NCBI GenBank assembly: GCA_029237695.1
Contig: CM055266.1
Coordinates: forward strand, 124,734,569 to 124,798,568
DNA: 64,000 nt
Reading direction: 5' to 3'
Origin: Conchocele bisecta
Taxonomy: Eukaryota; Mollusca; Bivalvia; Lucinida; Thyasiridae
Part shown: one piece after another, positions 1-8,461 of the stretch
Numbering within the stretch: the first letter of the stretch is position 1
Layout of the letters: every line of letters begins with the position of its first letter
Program-made: the position numbers and the translations under genes
Notes under the pieces: generated by a model
Databases searched by the model: none
What the model was told of the DNA's origin: nothing
The model's input: the letters and a program-made list of their open reading frames with translations, nothing else

Positions 1-1430
1 TATTTTTCCTCCTAGGGGAAGTTATCCCCGGGAAGAAGAGGGTTTTTCTTCGGGGGTATATTGCTACATAAAAATGGGGCTTGGTAAAAGTTTTGGGGGT
101 AGTGTCATAAAATACTTAGTTTATAGTGATTTTTCCACGAAAAAGTGTCAAAAGGAGTTCTCCCTGTGGGGCTACGACGTTAGTATATATAGGTATACGA
201 TTCTTCCAACAAACTTATTTTTCCTCCTAGGGGAAGTTATCCCCGGGAAGAGGGTTTTCTTCGGGGGTATATTGCTACATAAAAATGGGGCTTGGTAAAA
301 GTTTTGGGGGTAGTGTCATAAAACACTTAGTTATAGTGATTTTCCACGAAAAAGTGTCAAAAAGAGTTCTCCCTGGGGCTACGACGTTAGTATATATAGG
401 TATACGATTCTTCCAACAAACTTATTTTTCCTCCTAGGGGAAGTTATCCCCGGAAGAGGGTTTTTCTTCGGGGGTAATATTGCTACATAAAAATGGGGCT
501 TGGTAAAAGTTTTTGGGGTAGTGTCATAAAATAAAATACTTAGTTATAGTGATTTTCCACGAAAAAGTGTCAAAAAGAGTTCTCCCTGGGGCTACGACGT
601 TAGTATATATAGGTATACGATTCTTCCAACAAACTTATTTTTCCTCCTAGGGGAAGTTATCCCCGGGAAGAGGGTTTTCTTCGGGGGTATATTGCTACAT
701 AAAAATGGGGCTTGGTAAAAGTTTTGGGGGTAGTGTCATAAAATACTTAGTTATAGTGATTTTCCACGAAAAAGTGTCAAAAGGAGTTCTCCCTGGGGCT
801 ACGACGTTAGTATATATAGGTATACGATTCTTCCAACAAACTTATTTTTCCTCCTAGGGGAAGTTATCCCCGGGAAGAGGGTTTTCTTCGGGGGTATATT
901 GCTACATAAAAATGGGGCTTGGTAAAAGTTTTGGGGGTAGTGTCATAAAATACTTAGTTATAGTGATTTTCCACGAAAAAGTGTCAAAAAGAGTTCTCCC
1001 TGGGGCTACGACGTTAGTATATATAGGTAGACGATTATTCCAACAAACTTATTTGTCCTCCTAGGGGAAGTTATCCCCGGGAAGAGGGTTTTCTTCGGGG
1101 GTATATTGCTACATAAAAATGGGGCTTGGTAAAAGTTTTGGGGGTAGTGTCATAAAATACTTAGTTATAGTGATTTTACACGAAAAAGTGTCAAAATGAG
1201 TTCTCCCTGGGGCTACGACGTTAGTATATATAGGTAGACGATTATTCCAATAAACTTATTTGTCCTCATAGGGGAAGTTATCCCCGGGAAGAGGGTTTTG
1301 TTCGGGGGTATATTGCTGCAGAAAAATGGGGCTTGGTCAAAGTTTTGGGGGTAGTGTCATAAAATAATTAGTAATATTGATTTTACACGAAAAACTGTCA
1401 AAAGAGTTCTCCCTGGGGCTACGACGTTAG
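1..1430. repeat. Satellite array, about 7 x 207 bp
   Basis: Seven head-to-tail units begin near 1, 216, 423, 636, 843, 1050 and 1257. Six of the spacings are 207-215 bp. Each unit carries CCTAGGGGAAGTTATCCCCG and ends in GGGGCTACGACGTTAG. Copies nearest the left edge are almost identical and those after 1050 diverge, so the array decays toward its right border. It probably continues left of the window. Short open frames inside it are by-products of the repeat. Confidence 0.95.
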
Positions 1431-1662
1431 TATAAAAGGCTACAGCAAATTAAGTACTACCGGGTATGGACGGTGTTCGAGCCAATTCCCACCATTAAAT
1501 ATGAGCCGAATCGAAGTACTACCACAAAAATCTCATGGTTGGTATGTAATACATTATTTTGGATGAAATGTGTATATGTGTGCGGTTATCTCAGTATGTG
1601 GATTGATACGGTCAGTCAGGGGACCCGGTACGAGCACCGTGGGTGTTTTTGATTTTTATCGG
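1431..1662. other. Unassigned spacer
   Basis: No gene seen. AAGTACTACC occurs twice (about 1450 and 1515). The stretch separates the satellite from the next tandem duplication. Confidence 0.4.
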
Positions 1663-2045
1663 CTTCATATCAATATGTGTATAAATAAAAATTATAAGTA
1701 TTACGGAATAAGTGGTATATTATTAAAAATAATACTTCTTCCGTGATGCATAGAAACTTTTAATAATATGTTATAGTAGTAAATACTCTGTATCAATGTT
1801 GCCGATAATACGGAATAAGTGTTATATTATTAAAATCTTCATATCAATATGTGTATAAATAAAAATTATAAGTATTACGGAATAAGTGGTATATTATTAA
1901 AAGTGGTATATTATTAAAATAATACTTATTCCGTGATGCATAGAAACTTTTAATAATATGTTATAGTAGTAAATACTCTGTATCAATGTTGCCGATAATA
2001 CGGAATAAGTGTTATATTATTAAAATGATACTTATTCCGTGATGC
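1663..2045. repeat. Tandem duplication, about 174 bp, with inverted motifs
   Basis: The segment starting CTTCATATCAATATGTGTAT at 1663 recurs at 1837. Inside each copy, ACGGAATAAGT and its complement ACTTATTCCGT flank an AT-rich centre, so each copy can fold into hairpins. Its position upstream of the transposase suggests it may be a subterminal part of that transposon, but I could not define matching termini. Confidence 0.8.
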
Positions 2046-3154
2046 AGAGAAAATTTGAATAAATTGATAGTAACTAATTACTGCTTAGTGCGTAATGCAA
2101 ACATTTACTGAATAATTTTTATACTAACCAAAATACGTTTACTACTGGTTGTAGAAATTAAAACATAACATGCATGGTTGTTAAACACGTAATATAATGA
2201 TGGTTAAAATTGTACACTATTGCATTACGAGTTATCTTTCCATTTTAAAGTAGTTATCATAAACCGGAATCACAGTCGATAAAATGGGATCCAGATATCA
2301 CATGTGGTCGGATATTCAAGATATTATTGGAAAAGCTTCGTTGTGGCCAAGAAATATTCGACGGCTATTTTGGACAAAAGAACTAAAACACTGGAATCGA
2401 ATACTAATTACATCGTTTGTATATGTGAATCGGGCTGAATCCCGATGTATTTATGGATTGGGCCCATTTGAATGGATCTGGGCCGTGATGCAAATGCGTA
2501 TCGTCATATGAAATTTTCTCTTGGAAACCGCCTATCCAGCAAAGTCGTATAAATTGTATGCATTCAACGTTACGAACAATAGGTATGAATACATTGATGG
2601 TACTGTAAGGCAATACATCCATGCAAGCAAAAGGAATCTATGAGGTAAGTTACGTGTGATCAATGCCTGTTTTGTCATGTGCTGCCTGATATATTTGGTT
2701 ATTCGATGGGACGATATGCTGTTGTACATGAGCCTGTAATTTCGCTAGCTCGCCCAGGTAAACTTACCGTTATGTCTTGTGCGACTACTTTTCCAGTTAG
2801 CATCAAACCATTATATCATCACCATGAGAAAATGCACCTTATAACATAGTGTCCACAATTACAAATTAATTTGTGGGTCACATGCGTCGTATTTAAAATG
2901 TAAAGTCTGTTCAATTTTTTTACAATAATGACTGATTAGCGAACTTTCTATGTGCTTATCAGCATTATATTACATTTTTACTGGCGACGTCGTAGTAGTA
3001 TCACATTAGCACATTGGTGATGTATACATGAATTTCAAAACTATGAGGTAAGAAAAACCGGTTTCACTGGTTTGTTCATATTATTTGCTACATATGCATG
3101 TACAATTTTCACCACTTGTGCCTAGTCGTAGTGTCTGCATAGTGCTATTACAAA
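2046..3154. other. AT-rich region upstream of the transposase, no gene recognised
   Basis: Open frames at 2284-2511 (+) and 2404-2729 (-) overlap on opposite strands and show no recognisable family. Probably the 5' non-coding part of the Merlin-type element plus host sequence. Confidence 0.35.
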
Positions 3155-3262
3155 ATGTCGTTGTCTACAAGACGGGTTGGTGGATCTTTTAGAGAGCGGA
3201 AACGTGATGTTATGGAAATTACCATTTCTGATTTGACAAATCCTTGGATTTTTTTTTAATTA

Positions 3263-4369
3263 ATGTTACACGAAGATGAAATCGTGTTTGAATGGATGCG
3301 GAATTGTGGTTTACTGGCAGAAACAATTATTTGTCCAAAATGTACTGATCATATCGTTTGTAAACTTAGAAAACGTAGCCAATCGTGTGACAATACCACC
3401 TTCAGATGTTCTCGAAATCAATCACATGAATTTACAATGCGAAAATACTCATGGTTTGAAAAATCACAGCTTAGAATTCAGGATATAATGCTTTTCAATA
3501 AATTATATATTGAAGGCAATTCATTGAAACACTGTGCTACCCAGACAGGAATTGTTTATAACAGCACAGCTGTTGACTGGGGAAGTATGGTACGCGAATT
3601 GTTTAAGGAGTTTTTCCAGAGGCACATTAGCAACTTACAATTATCTGGAGAAATAGAAATTGATGAATCTTTATTTGGTCGCCGAATAAAATACCATCGT
3701 GGCAATCCAAACTTGGGTAGCAAAATATGGATATTTGGTATGGTGGAGCGTGCTACTAATTATCGCATTATACTATATCCAGTTGATTCGCGAGATGCTG
3801 TAACACTGACTGGACTCATACAGAAACATGTGAAAGCGGGTAGTACCATATATAGTGATGGCTGGACTGCATACCAAGACTTGAATGACCTTAATTATGA
3901 CCATTTCACGGTTGTGCATAAATATGCTTTCAAGAAAATCTATGTGCACAAAGTGACAAACCTGCGCAAAGAGGTCCACACAAATACCATAGAGGGTGCC
4001 TGGCGCCATGCAAAGGAACATTTCAGGCGTATGAGTGGAACAGGCAGGGCACAGTTTGAAGGACATATTGCTGAAGTTATGTGGAGAAATCACGCTGCCA
4101 GAAGTGGATCATCTATAGTGGATTCCTTCTACAATCTACTAAAAGAAGTGTATACATTACACGACACACCTAAATACACTACTCCTCCCCAAACTGTTTA
4201 CTACGTGGGTCTCCTGCGATCGATGGCGATGGTGTGGACAGCTCCAGCAAAACCAAGTATGTGCCCGAGGTATCCGATGTGGATTCCATTAATGCGTATG
4301 ACGTCACAACAGACGACGACCTGCCTGACAACAGAGAGCAGCCAGTTGCACCCTTGTCTATACCAATAG
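3263..4369 (+). CDS. Transposase core: zinc ribbon plus DDE domain
   Basis: The longest open part of the transposase, 368 codons from ATG 3263. A CPKC knuckle at residues 24-27 followed by Cys49/His55 resembles the N-terminal zinc ribbon of IS1595-like transposases. The catalytic triad is visible as D134 in EIDESLFG, D199 in YSDGWTAY and E244 in NTIEGAWRHAK, with spacing and motifs typical of DDE_Tnp_IS1595. About the last 55 residues (after 4205) are probably out of frame. The start at 3263 is simply the first ATG after the premature stop; the original start was probably 3155. Family assignment is strong; activity is unlikely. Confidence 0.85.
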   Translation: MLHEDEIVFEWMRNCGLLAETIICPKCTDHIVCKLRKRSQSCDNTTFRCSRNQSHEFTMRKYSWFEKSQLRIQDIMLFNKLYIEGNSLKHCATQTGIVYNSTAVDWGSMVRELFKEFFQRHISNLQLSGEIEIDESLFGRRIKYHRGNPNLGSKIWIFGMVERATNYRIILYPVDSRDAVTLTGLIQKHVKAGSTIYSDGWTAYQDLNDLNYDHFTVVHKYAFKKIYVHKVTNLRKEVHTNTIEGAWRHAKEHFRRMSGTGRAQFEGHIAEVMWRNHAARSGSSIVDSFYNLLKEVYTLHDTPKYTTPPQTVYYVGLLRSMAMVWTAPAKPSMCPRYPMWIPLMRMTSQQTTTCLTTESSQLHPCLYQ

Positions 4370-4911
4370 AAATCAGCAGTGGGTCCACAGATGACATGTT
4401 TAGTGAAGCGGACGCATCCCTAGACAATATTAGTGACATCGAAGATACATCAATTCATGAGATGTTTTATTCAACTTCTGCCGAAGAACATTCTCCTGAT
4501 CCTGTTCTGGAAATGCTGGGAGCTTCTCCAGATATTAACGAAGACGTAGATACTGGGCCCACCATTACATACACGGCTAATGATCCACATGAAGTGCCCT
4601 ATGAACCACGTCCCAGTACAAGCCACAGTGAAGCGACTTCATATTTGTCTTCACAGTCACCCGTATCTGTACCGTCTCTGCAACCTGCACAGCGGCGCAA
4701 AAATGCATGCACTACTAAATCGTTGTCCCACAAAAAGACTGGTAACAAATACGTTCGCTGTCCTTCTTCATTTGTACCCATAGACTCGGACAGAGAACCT
4801 GCACGCCGTACTTCTAGGCATGCAAGAAGCAAAGGCAAACAGCCAGCTAAACATTACAATGCAGAGTCATTCTATTGGGGAGAATGGAGTGACGACGACG
4901 ATTTTCATTAA
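4174..4911 (+). CDS. Frame-shifted acidic C-terminal part of the transposase gene
   Basis: Frame 1 is open from 4174 to the TAA at 4909-4911; the first ATG is 4234. The product is rich in Asp, Glu, Ser and Pro, with a basic patch near residues 180-205 and a terminal acidic run. It shows no enzymatic motif. Because it begins where the transposase frame loses sense, I read it as the shifted C-terminal tail of the same gene rather than a second gene. A separate accessory ORF cannot be excluded. Confidence 0.55.
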   Translation: MHYSSPNCLLRGSPAIDGDGVDSSSKTKYVPEVSDVDSINAYDVTTDDDLPDNREQPVAPLSIPIEISSGSTDDMFSEADASLDNISDIEDTSIHEMFYSTSAEEHSPDPVLEMLGASPDINEDVDTGPTITYTANDPHEVPYEPRPSTSHSEATSYLSSQSPVSVPSLQPAQRRKNACTTKSLSHKKTGNKYVRCPSSFVPIDSDREPARRTSRHARSKGKQPAKHYNAESFYWGEWSDDDDFH

Positions 4912-5487
4912 CTTAGTATACAACTAAGTAATATTATAATTGTACATATGTGTATAAATTGTTGGGCAAATTTATGCCAATGTTCAGCTATAAGATAATA
5001 GCTTATAACTCTATAGAGACACAGACTGTGACACAGTAGCACACTATATAATGAATGTATGAGAGTTCAACTTGAATACGACGGAAAGCGGGCAGGAAAC
5101 AGACAGATGTTAACGTCTTTATTCAAGTCAACAGAGAGGTAAGCGCTGCTATTGGCTAAACTATTATTAATAAGCGTCTTGATGACACTGATCAATTTAA
5201 TTATCATGAAATATCCGGTAAATGCGAATTATAATTTTGTATTTTAAAATTAACCCCATATGGGGCTACGACGTGATATTGCCCGACAAATAATGAAAAA
5301 TACTCGCAAATGAAGTACAAATCGTGTGCGACTAAAAACACAGGCACTTTGTGGTATGGATGACAACGAGTGAACGACAAGAAAATCCTCTGTAAATCGT
5401 ACCAAATTGTATCCTGATATTAAATTATCTAGAAGGTAGGACACTCGCCATCTATTCAACCAATGGAAGTGAATTATTTACCTTTGA

Positions 5488-5586
5488 CTCGGCTCGCTAA
5501 TTCAGTAATTGTAACGCGTACGAAGGCCGGGACAAGCAGGGTCCCGGCCTTCTCGCGCGTTACAATTACTGAATCAGCGAGCCGGG
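5488..5586. repeat. Near-perfect hairpin, arms about 45 bp
   Basis: GCTCGCTAATTCAGTAATTG on the left pairs with CAATTACTGAATCAGCGAGC on the right; the inner stem is GGCCGGGAC/GTCCCGGCC with a 7-nt loop at 5534-5540. It sits just inside the left arm of the larger foldback. Confidence 0.9.
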
Positions 5587-5597
5587 CACAAGGTACA

Positions 5598-6115
5598 CTA
5601 CTGTCTGTTTCACGAAAGCTGCCCAAATTTTACGGCCATATAGACAATTCAAAAACAATATTATTTTCGATAAAATTAAATTTAAGAATGAGCCTTCTTT
5701 TTATTTCGTGAAATTCGGTCAAATATTGATTTTATTGCGAAAAATTGATTTGTCTATGGGAATTTAACATGGTGGAAAAAGTGGTAAGGAAGTGTGGGAG
5801 GAGTAAAAAAACGAAACATTTTGGAAATTGACTCGGAAACCTGACTAGATAGCTTGGATATGATCTAACTAAGAAAACGAGTTAAATTTTAAAAATCGGT
5901 CCAGTATTTCTAAAATTCCCAAAAAAATCCCCATGTTAAAACGCCATAGACATCTTCACTTTCGCAATAAAATCAATATTTGACCACATTTCACGAAATT
6001 GAAAGAAGGCTCATTCTTAATTTTTCCTTTAATTTAATATTATCAAAAGAAATCTTGTTTTTGAATTGTTTATATGGCCGTAAAATTTGGGCAGCTTTCG
6101 TGAAACAGACAGTAG
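5598..6115. mobile_element. MITE family R (CTACTGTCTGTT termini), full length
   Basis: Starts CTACTGTCTGTTTCACGAAA and ends with the inverted version, with extended arms of about 180 bp (GGCCATATAGAC/GTTTATATGGCC). Other copies: 31810-32370, 54367-54790 and halves at 26600-26947, 46783-47040 and 49840-50055. Non-coding and non-autonomous. Confidence 0.85.
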
Positions 6116-6449
6116 TACCATTTCCGTTGGTTGAAAAGATGGCGAGTGTCCTACCTTGTAGATATTTAATATAAGAGTAAAGTTGGGTATGATTTAAAGA
6201 GCGGTTTGGCGTTCATACCACAAAGTGCCTGTGACTAAAAATTCAGTAACCGCATCAGATGTGTTTAATTAATTATTTACAAAGTTACCCCACCCACCCA
6301 CCTATTTTTGGCCAGAAATTTCAACACGACTGAATTTGTTGGAATTGTTTTCATGAAAACATGAGGCACAGAGACTTTGTTATGTCTTGTTCTATCACTT
6401 GTAACACCACACCATTTCCTGAAAATGATTCCAAAGCGGGGTCATAACC

Positions 6450-7103
6450 ACCTCAAATTTTCGCTACAAATGCCCGAAAAATACCTTAAATTCTAGCGCG
6501 AAACCATACCAGCGAGACAGCATAGCATGCGCCATTTTCCAAGATATTTCGTAGAATTATGAAATACTCTATAAAAAATACACCTAGTCGAGCCTCCCAA
6601 AGTCAAGAAATATTCATAAGCCTATTTTTCTAGACACACTGGTGTAACTTGCAGGGTCGGTAGTGAAGTATATAGAAAATCGTCCACCCTCTTTTTAAAG
6701 GTAGCCGCACACTCTCCTGTGAGACCTTAAGGAAAAATGTTTTTTCCCCGAAATTGCTTGTCTCGTTCTATATTGCTGTCGAAATGGGGCGCGGATATCG
6801 CCCACCCCCAAAATGGCGAAACACAAAGTTTCCTTTCGGTGTATCAACTGCACAATACCATGCTTACCTCTAGCCCTGCTGAACCCTGCATATTTGAGTG
6901 CAGTAAACTAAAACTGCTGGATGTTATCTTGGGACATGTTCTTCTGTCGAACAATACTGGTTAGAGGTGAAATATGACACCTTGAAAAATCAAACTTTTG
7001 CCTCACGGATCACCTCAAATTTTCGCTACAAATCCCCGAAAAATACCTTAAATTCTGATGCGAAACCGTACCGGCGAGACAGCATAGCATGTGCCATTTT
7101 CCA
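6450..7103. repeat. Dispersed direct repeat, 92 bp, two copies
   Basis: 6450-6541 and 7012-7103 share CCTCAAATTTTCGCTACAAA through GCCATTTTCCA with about 90% identity. The sequence between holds no gene I can support. Confidence 0.8.
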
Positions 7104-7365
7104 AAATTTAAAAGGGCCAATATTAATAATTGGGACAGCAAAAAGCCCAGTTTTGTTAGATCTTGTCATTTTTTGGACTCTTATCCTCTCAATTTCATGT
7201 GCTTATTGCATATGCACACATTTCCAATTATTATTTTCTAGCAAAATATTTTGTGTCCCTGCACCTTGGTCCTACATATAAAATTAGCGCAATTTTTCTA
7301 ACTTGTTATCAGGAAAAATTCTCACTTGTACTAGTAATATGTCACAGACAGGTCTCAAATACATA

Positions 7366-7579
7366 TTAACCCTCACAGTGCTGAATTAAAATTTGTCGTC
7401 TGTTGTTAATTTTTTATGTTCCATTTTTCTTATCAAAAACATGCTTTGACAGCACTTTAGAATCATTTCCAATGGAAATTATTCTAAAATGCTGTCAAAC
7501 CATGTTTTTATTTAGTGAAAACTGAAAATAAGAAACAACAGCAGACGGCAATTTTCGGTTCCCGCCTTCTATGGGTTAA
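7366..7579. mobile_element. MITE family P1, TTAA-flanked
   Basis: Bounded by TTAACCC (7366) and GGGTTAA (to 7579), with inner arms GTCGTCTGTTGTT/AACAACAGCAGACGGC and a centre AGAATCATTTCCAATGG. TTAA flanks with CCC/GGG ends suggest piggyBac-type mobilisation. A related copy lies at 57389-57580. Confidence 0.75.
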
Positions 7580-7700
7580 ACAACAGCTTTGCATGTTTTG
7601 CCAACTGTCAACATTATTTACAGCAAGATTCTATCGCCATTGTAGAACAGTTGCAAAATGTATGCAAATCGTGATTGTCATGTATTACTGTAGTACATGT

Positions 7701-7938
7701 ATTTGTGACTGGAAAAAGGGGGCGTATGGGATTTGTGACCAGGTTAGCTCCTGATCAAATAATACACCACTGTAACCTGATACTGTTCAGTCTTCCTTGT
7801 TAGAAGCAAGAAAGATGTTTCATTGATGGACTGGCGAACAGTGCAGATTCTGATCTGACTGCGGATGCAGAAGCTGATCTGGATCGATACTGGTCGCAAA
7901 ACCCATAAGCCCCATTTCTCCAGTCACAACCACATTTC
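7701..7938 (-). mobile_element. MITE family A copy
   Basis: Family A has TGTGGCTGTGACTGGAGAAA inverted termini and a CAGATCAGCCTGTGCATCCG interior; orientation is set by the interior. This copy is slightly diverged at its left end. Confidence 0.85.
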
Positions 7939-8035
7939 TTGAATTGCGAATGCTGTAGCTTCAGATCAGACTACATGACAGCACGCCTTGACCTTGAATT
8001 CCACCGACACAAGCTTTGAAGTCCCCTGTACAGTC

Positions 8036-8237
8036 CAGAGCTCCAGTTAAGGTGTGTAATTGGACCAAATTTTCCGGGTATTTTTCTTATTTCTTCACAA
8101 AAAATTGAAAGTTGGGATTGCTTTAGAATCGTCTCATCGAGACGATTCTAAAACACTCCCAACTTGCCAATTTTGGCGAAGAAATAACGTAAGTCTCCAC
8201 AAAGTTGACCAAATTACGCACCTTAACTGGAGCTCTG
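8036..8237. mobile_element. MITE family B copy 1
   Basis: Begins CAGAGCTCCAGTTAAGGTG and ends with the inverted CACCTTAACTGGAGCTCTG. The centre is TAGAATCGTCTCATCGAGAC and its palindrome partner. The target duplication is not clear here, unlike copies at 10936 and 17612. Confidence 0.9.
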
Positions 8238-8273
8238 CCTCTCTACAGCAGCACCCTCTCTACAACAGTCAAT

Positions 8274-8324
8274 TCTCTACAACAGCCAGTAATTGGTTTT
8301 CCCAAGCAAGGCTGTTGTAGAGGT
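8274..8324. repeat. Stem-loop just upstream of THOC7 exon 2
   Basis: CTCTACAACAGCC pairs with GGCTGTTGTAGAG around a ~22-nt loop. It ends about 17 nt before the 3' splice site at 8340 and could overlap the branch region. Confidence 0.75.
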
Positions 8325-8340
8325 TACACTTTACTTTCAG

Positions 8341-8461
8341 ATGAGATTATCAAGAAGCGTCTATTGATAGATGGCGAGGGCGGAAATGATGACAAGCGAA
8401 TCAACAATCTGCTTCGTAGCTACATTCGCTGGTGCAACAGCACAGATACCCCGGAAGAGAA
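8341..8461 (+). CDS. THOC7: THOC7 exon 2
   Basis: Acceptor TTACTTTCAG precedes 8341; donor GTGAGC follows 8461. Encodes DEIIKKRLLIDGEGG and an RRI-like helix ending at EE. Enters in phase 1 (a G from exon 1 completes Asp) and leaves in phase 2. Confidence 0.95.

Larger units (their letters stand above)
3155..4911 (+). pseudogene. Decayed Merlin-type (IS1595/ISXO2-like) DDE transposase
   Basis: This is the transposase of a cut-and-paste DNA transposon of the Merlin superfamily, the eukaryotic relatives of bacterial IS1595/ISXO2. A reading frame opens at ATG 3155, runs 34 codons and meets an in-frame TAA at 3257-3259, next to a T-run. The same frame then continues from ATG 3263 through the catalytic domain. 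After about 4190-4235 the sensible reading moves to frame 1, which is open from 4174 to the stop at 4911 and encodes an acidic Ser/Thr-rich tail ending in a run of Asp. One nonsense codon plus one frameshift indicate an inactive copy, unless a splice or recoding event joins the frames. Terminal inverted repeats and target duplication were not found. Confidence 0.85.
5262..6290. mobile_element. Large imperfect foldback element with nested parts
   Basis: Left flank 5320-5475 and right flank 6118-6240 are inverted copies: both carry CAGGCACTTTGTGGTATG and GGTAGGACACTCGCCATCT (reverse-complemented on the right). Between them lie a hairpin (5488-5586) and a ~520-bp palindromic MITE (5598-6115). 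The left edge starts GGGGCTACGACGT, the same 13-mer that ends each unit of the satellite at 1-1430. No coding capacity. Confidence 0.75.

Noticed and set aside
4180..4240. Programmed -1 frameshift joining the two transposase frames
   Set aside because: No canonical slippery heptamer in the right frame was found; CCCCAAA at 4187-4193 is out of register. A simple indel is more likely.
5105..5140. Candidate THOC7 exon 1 ending at a GGTAAG donor
   Set aside because: The frame from the local ATG leaves phase 2, whereas exon 2 needs phase 1; other upstream candidates fail likewise.
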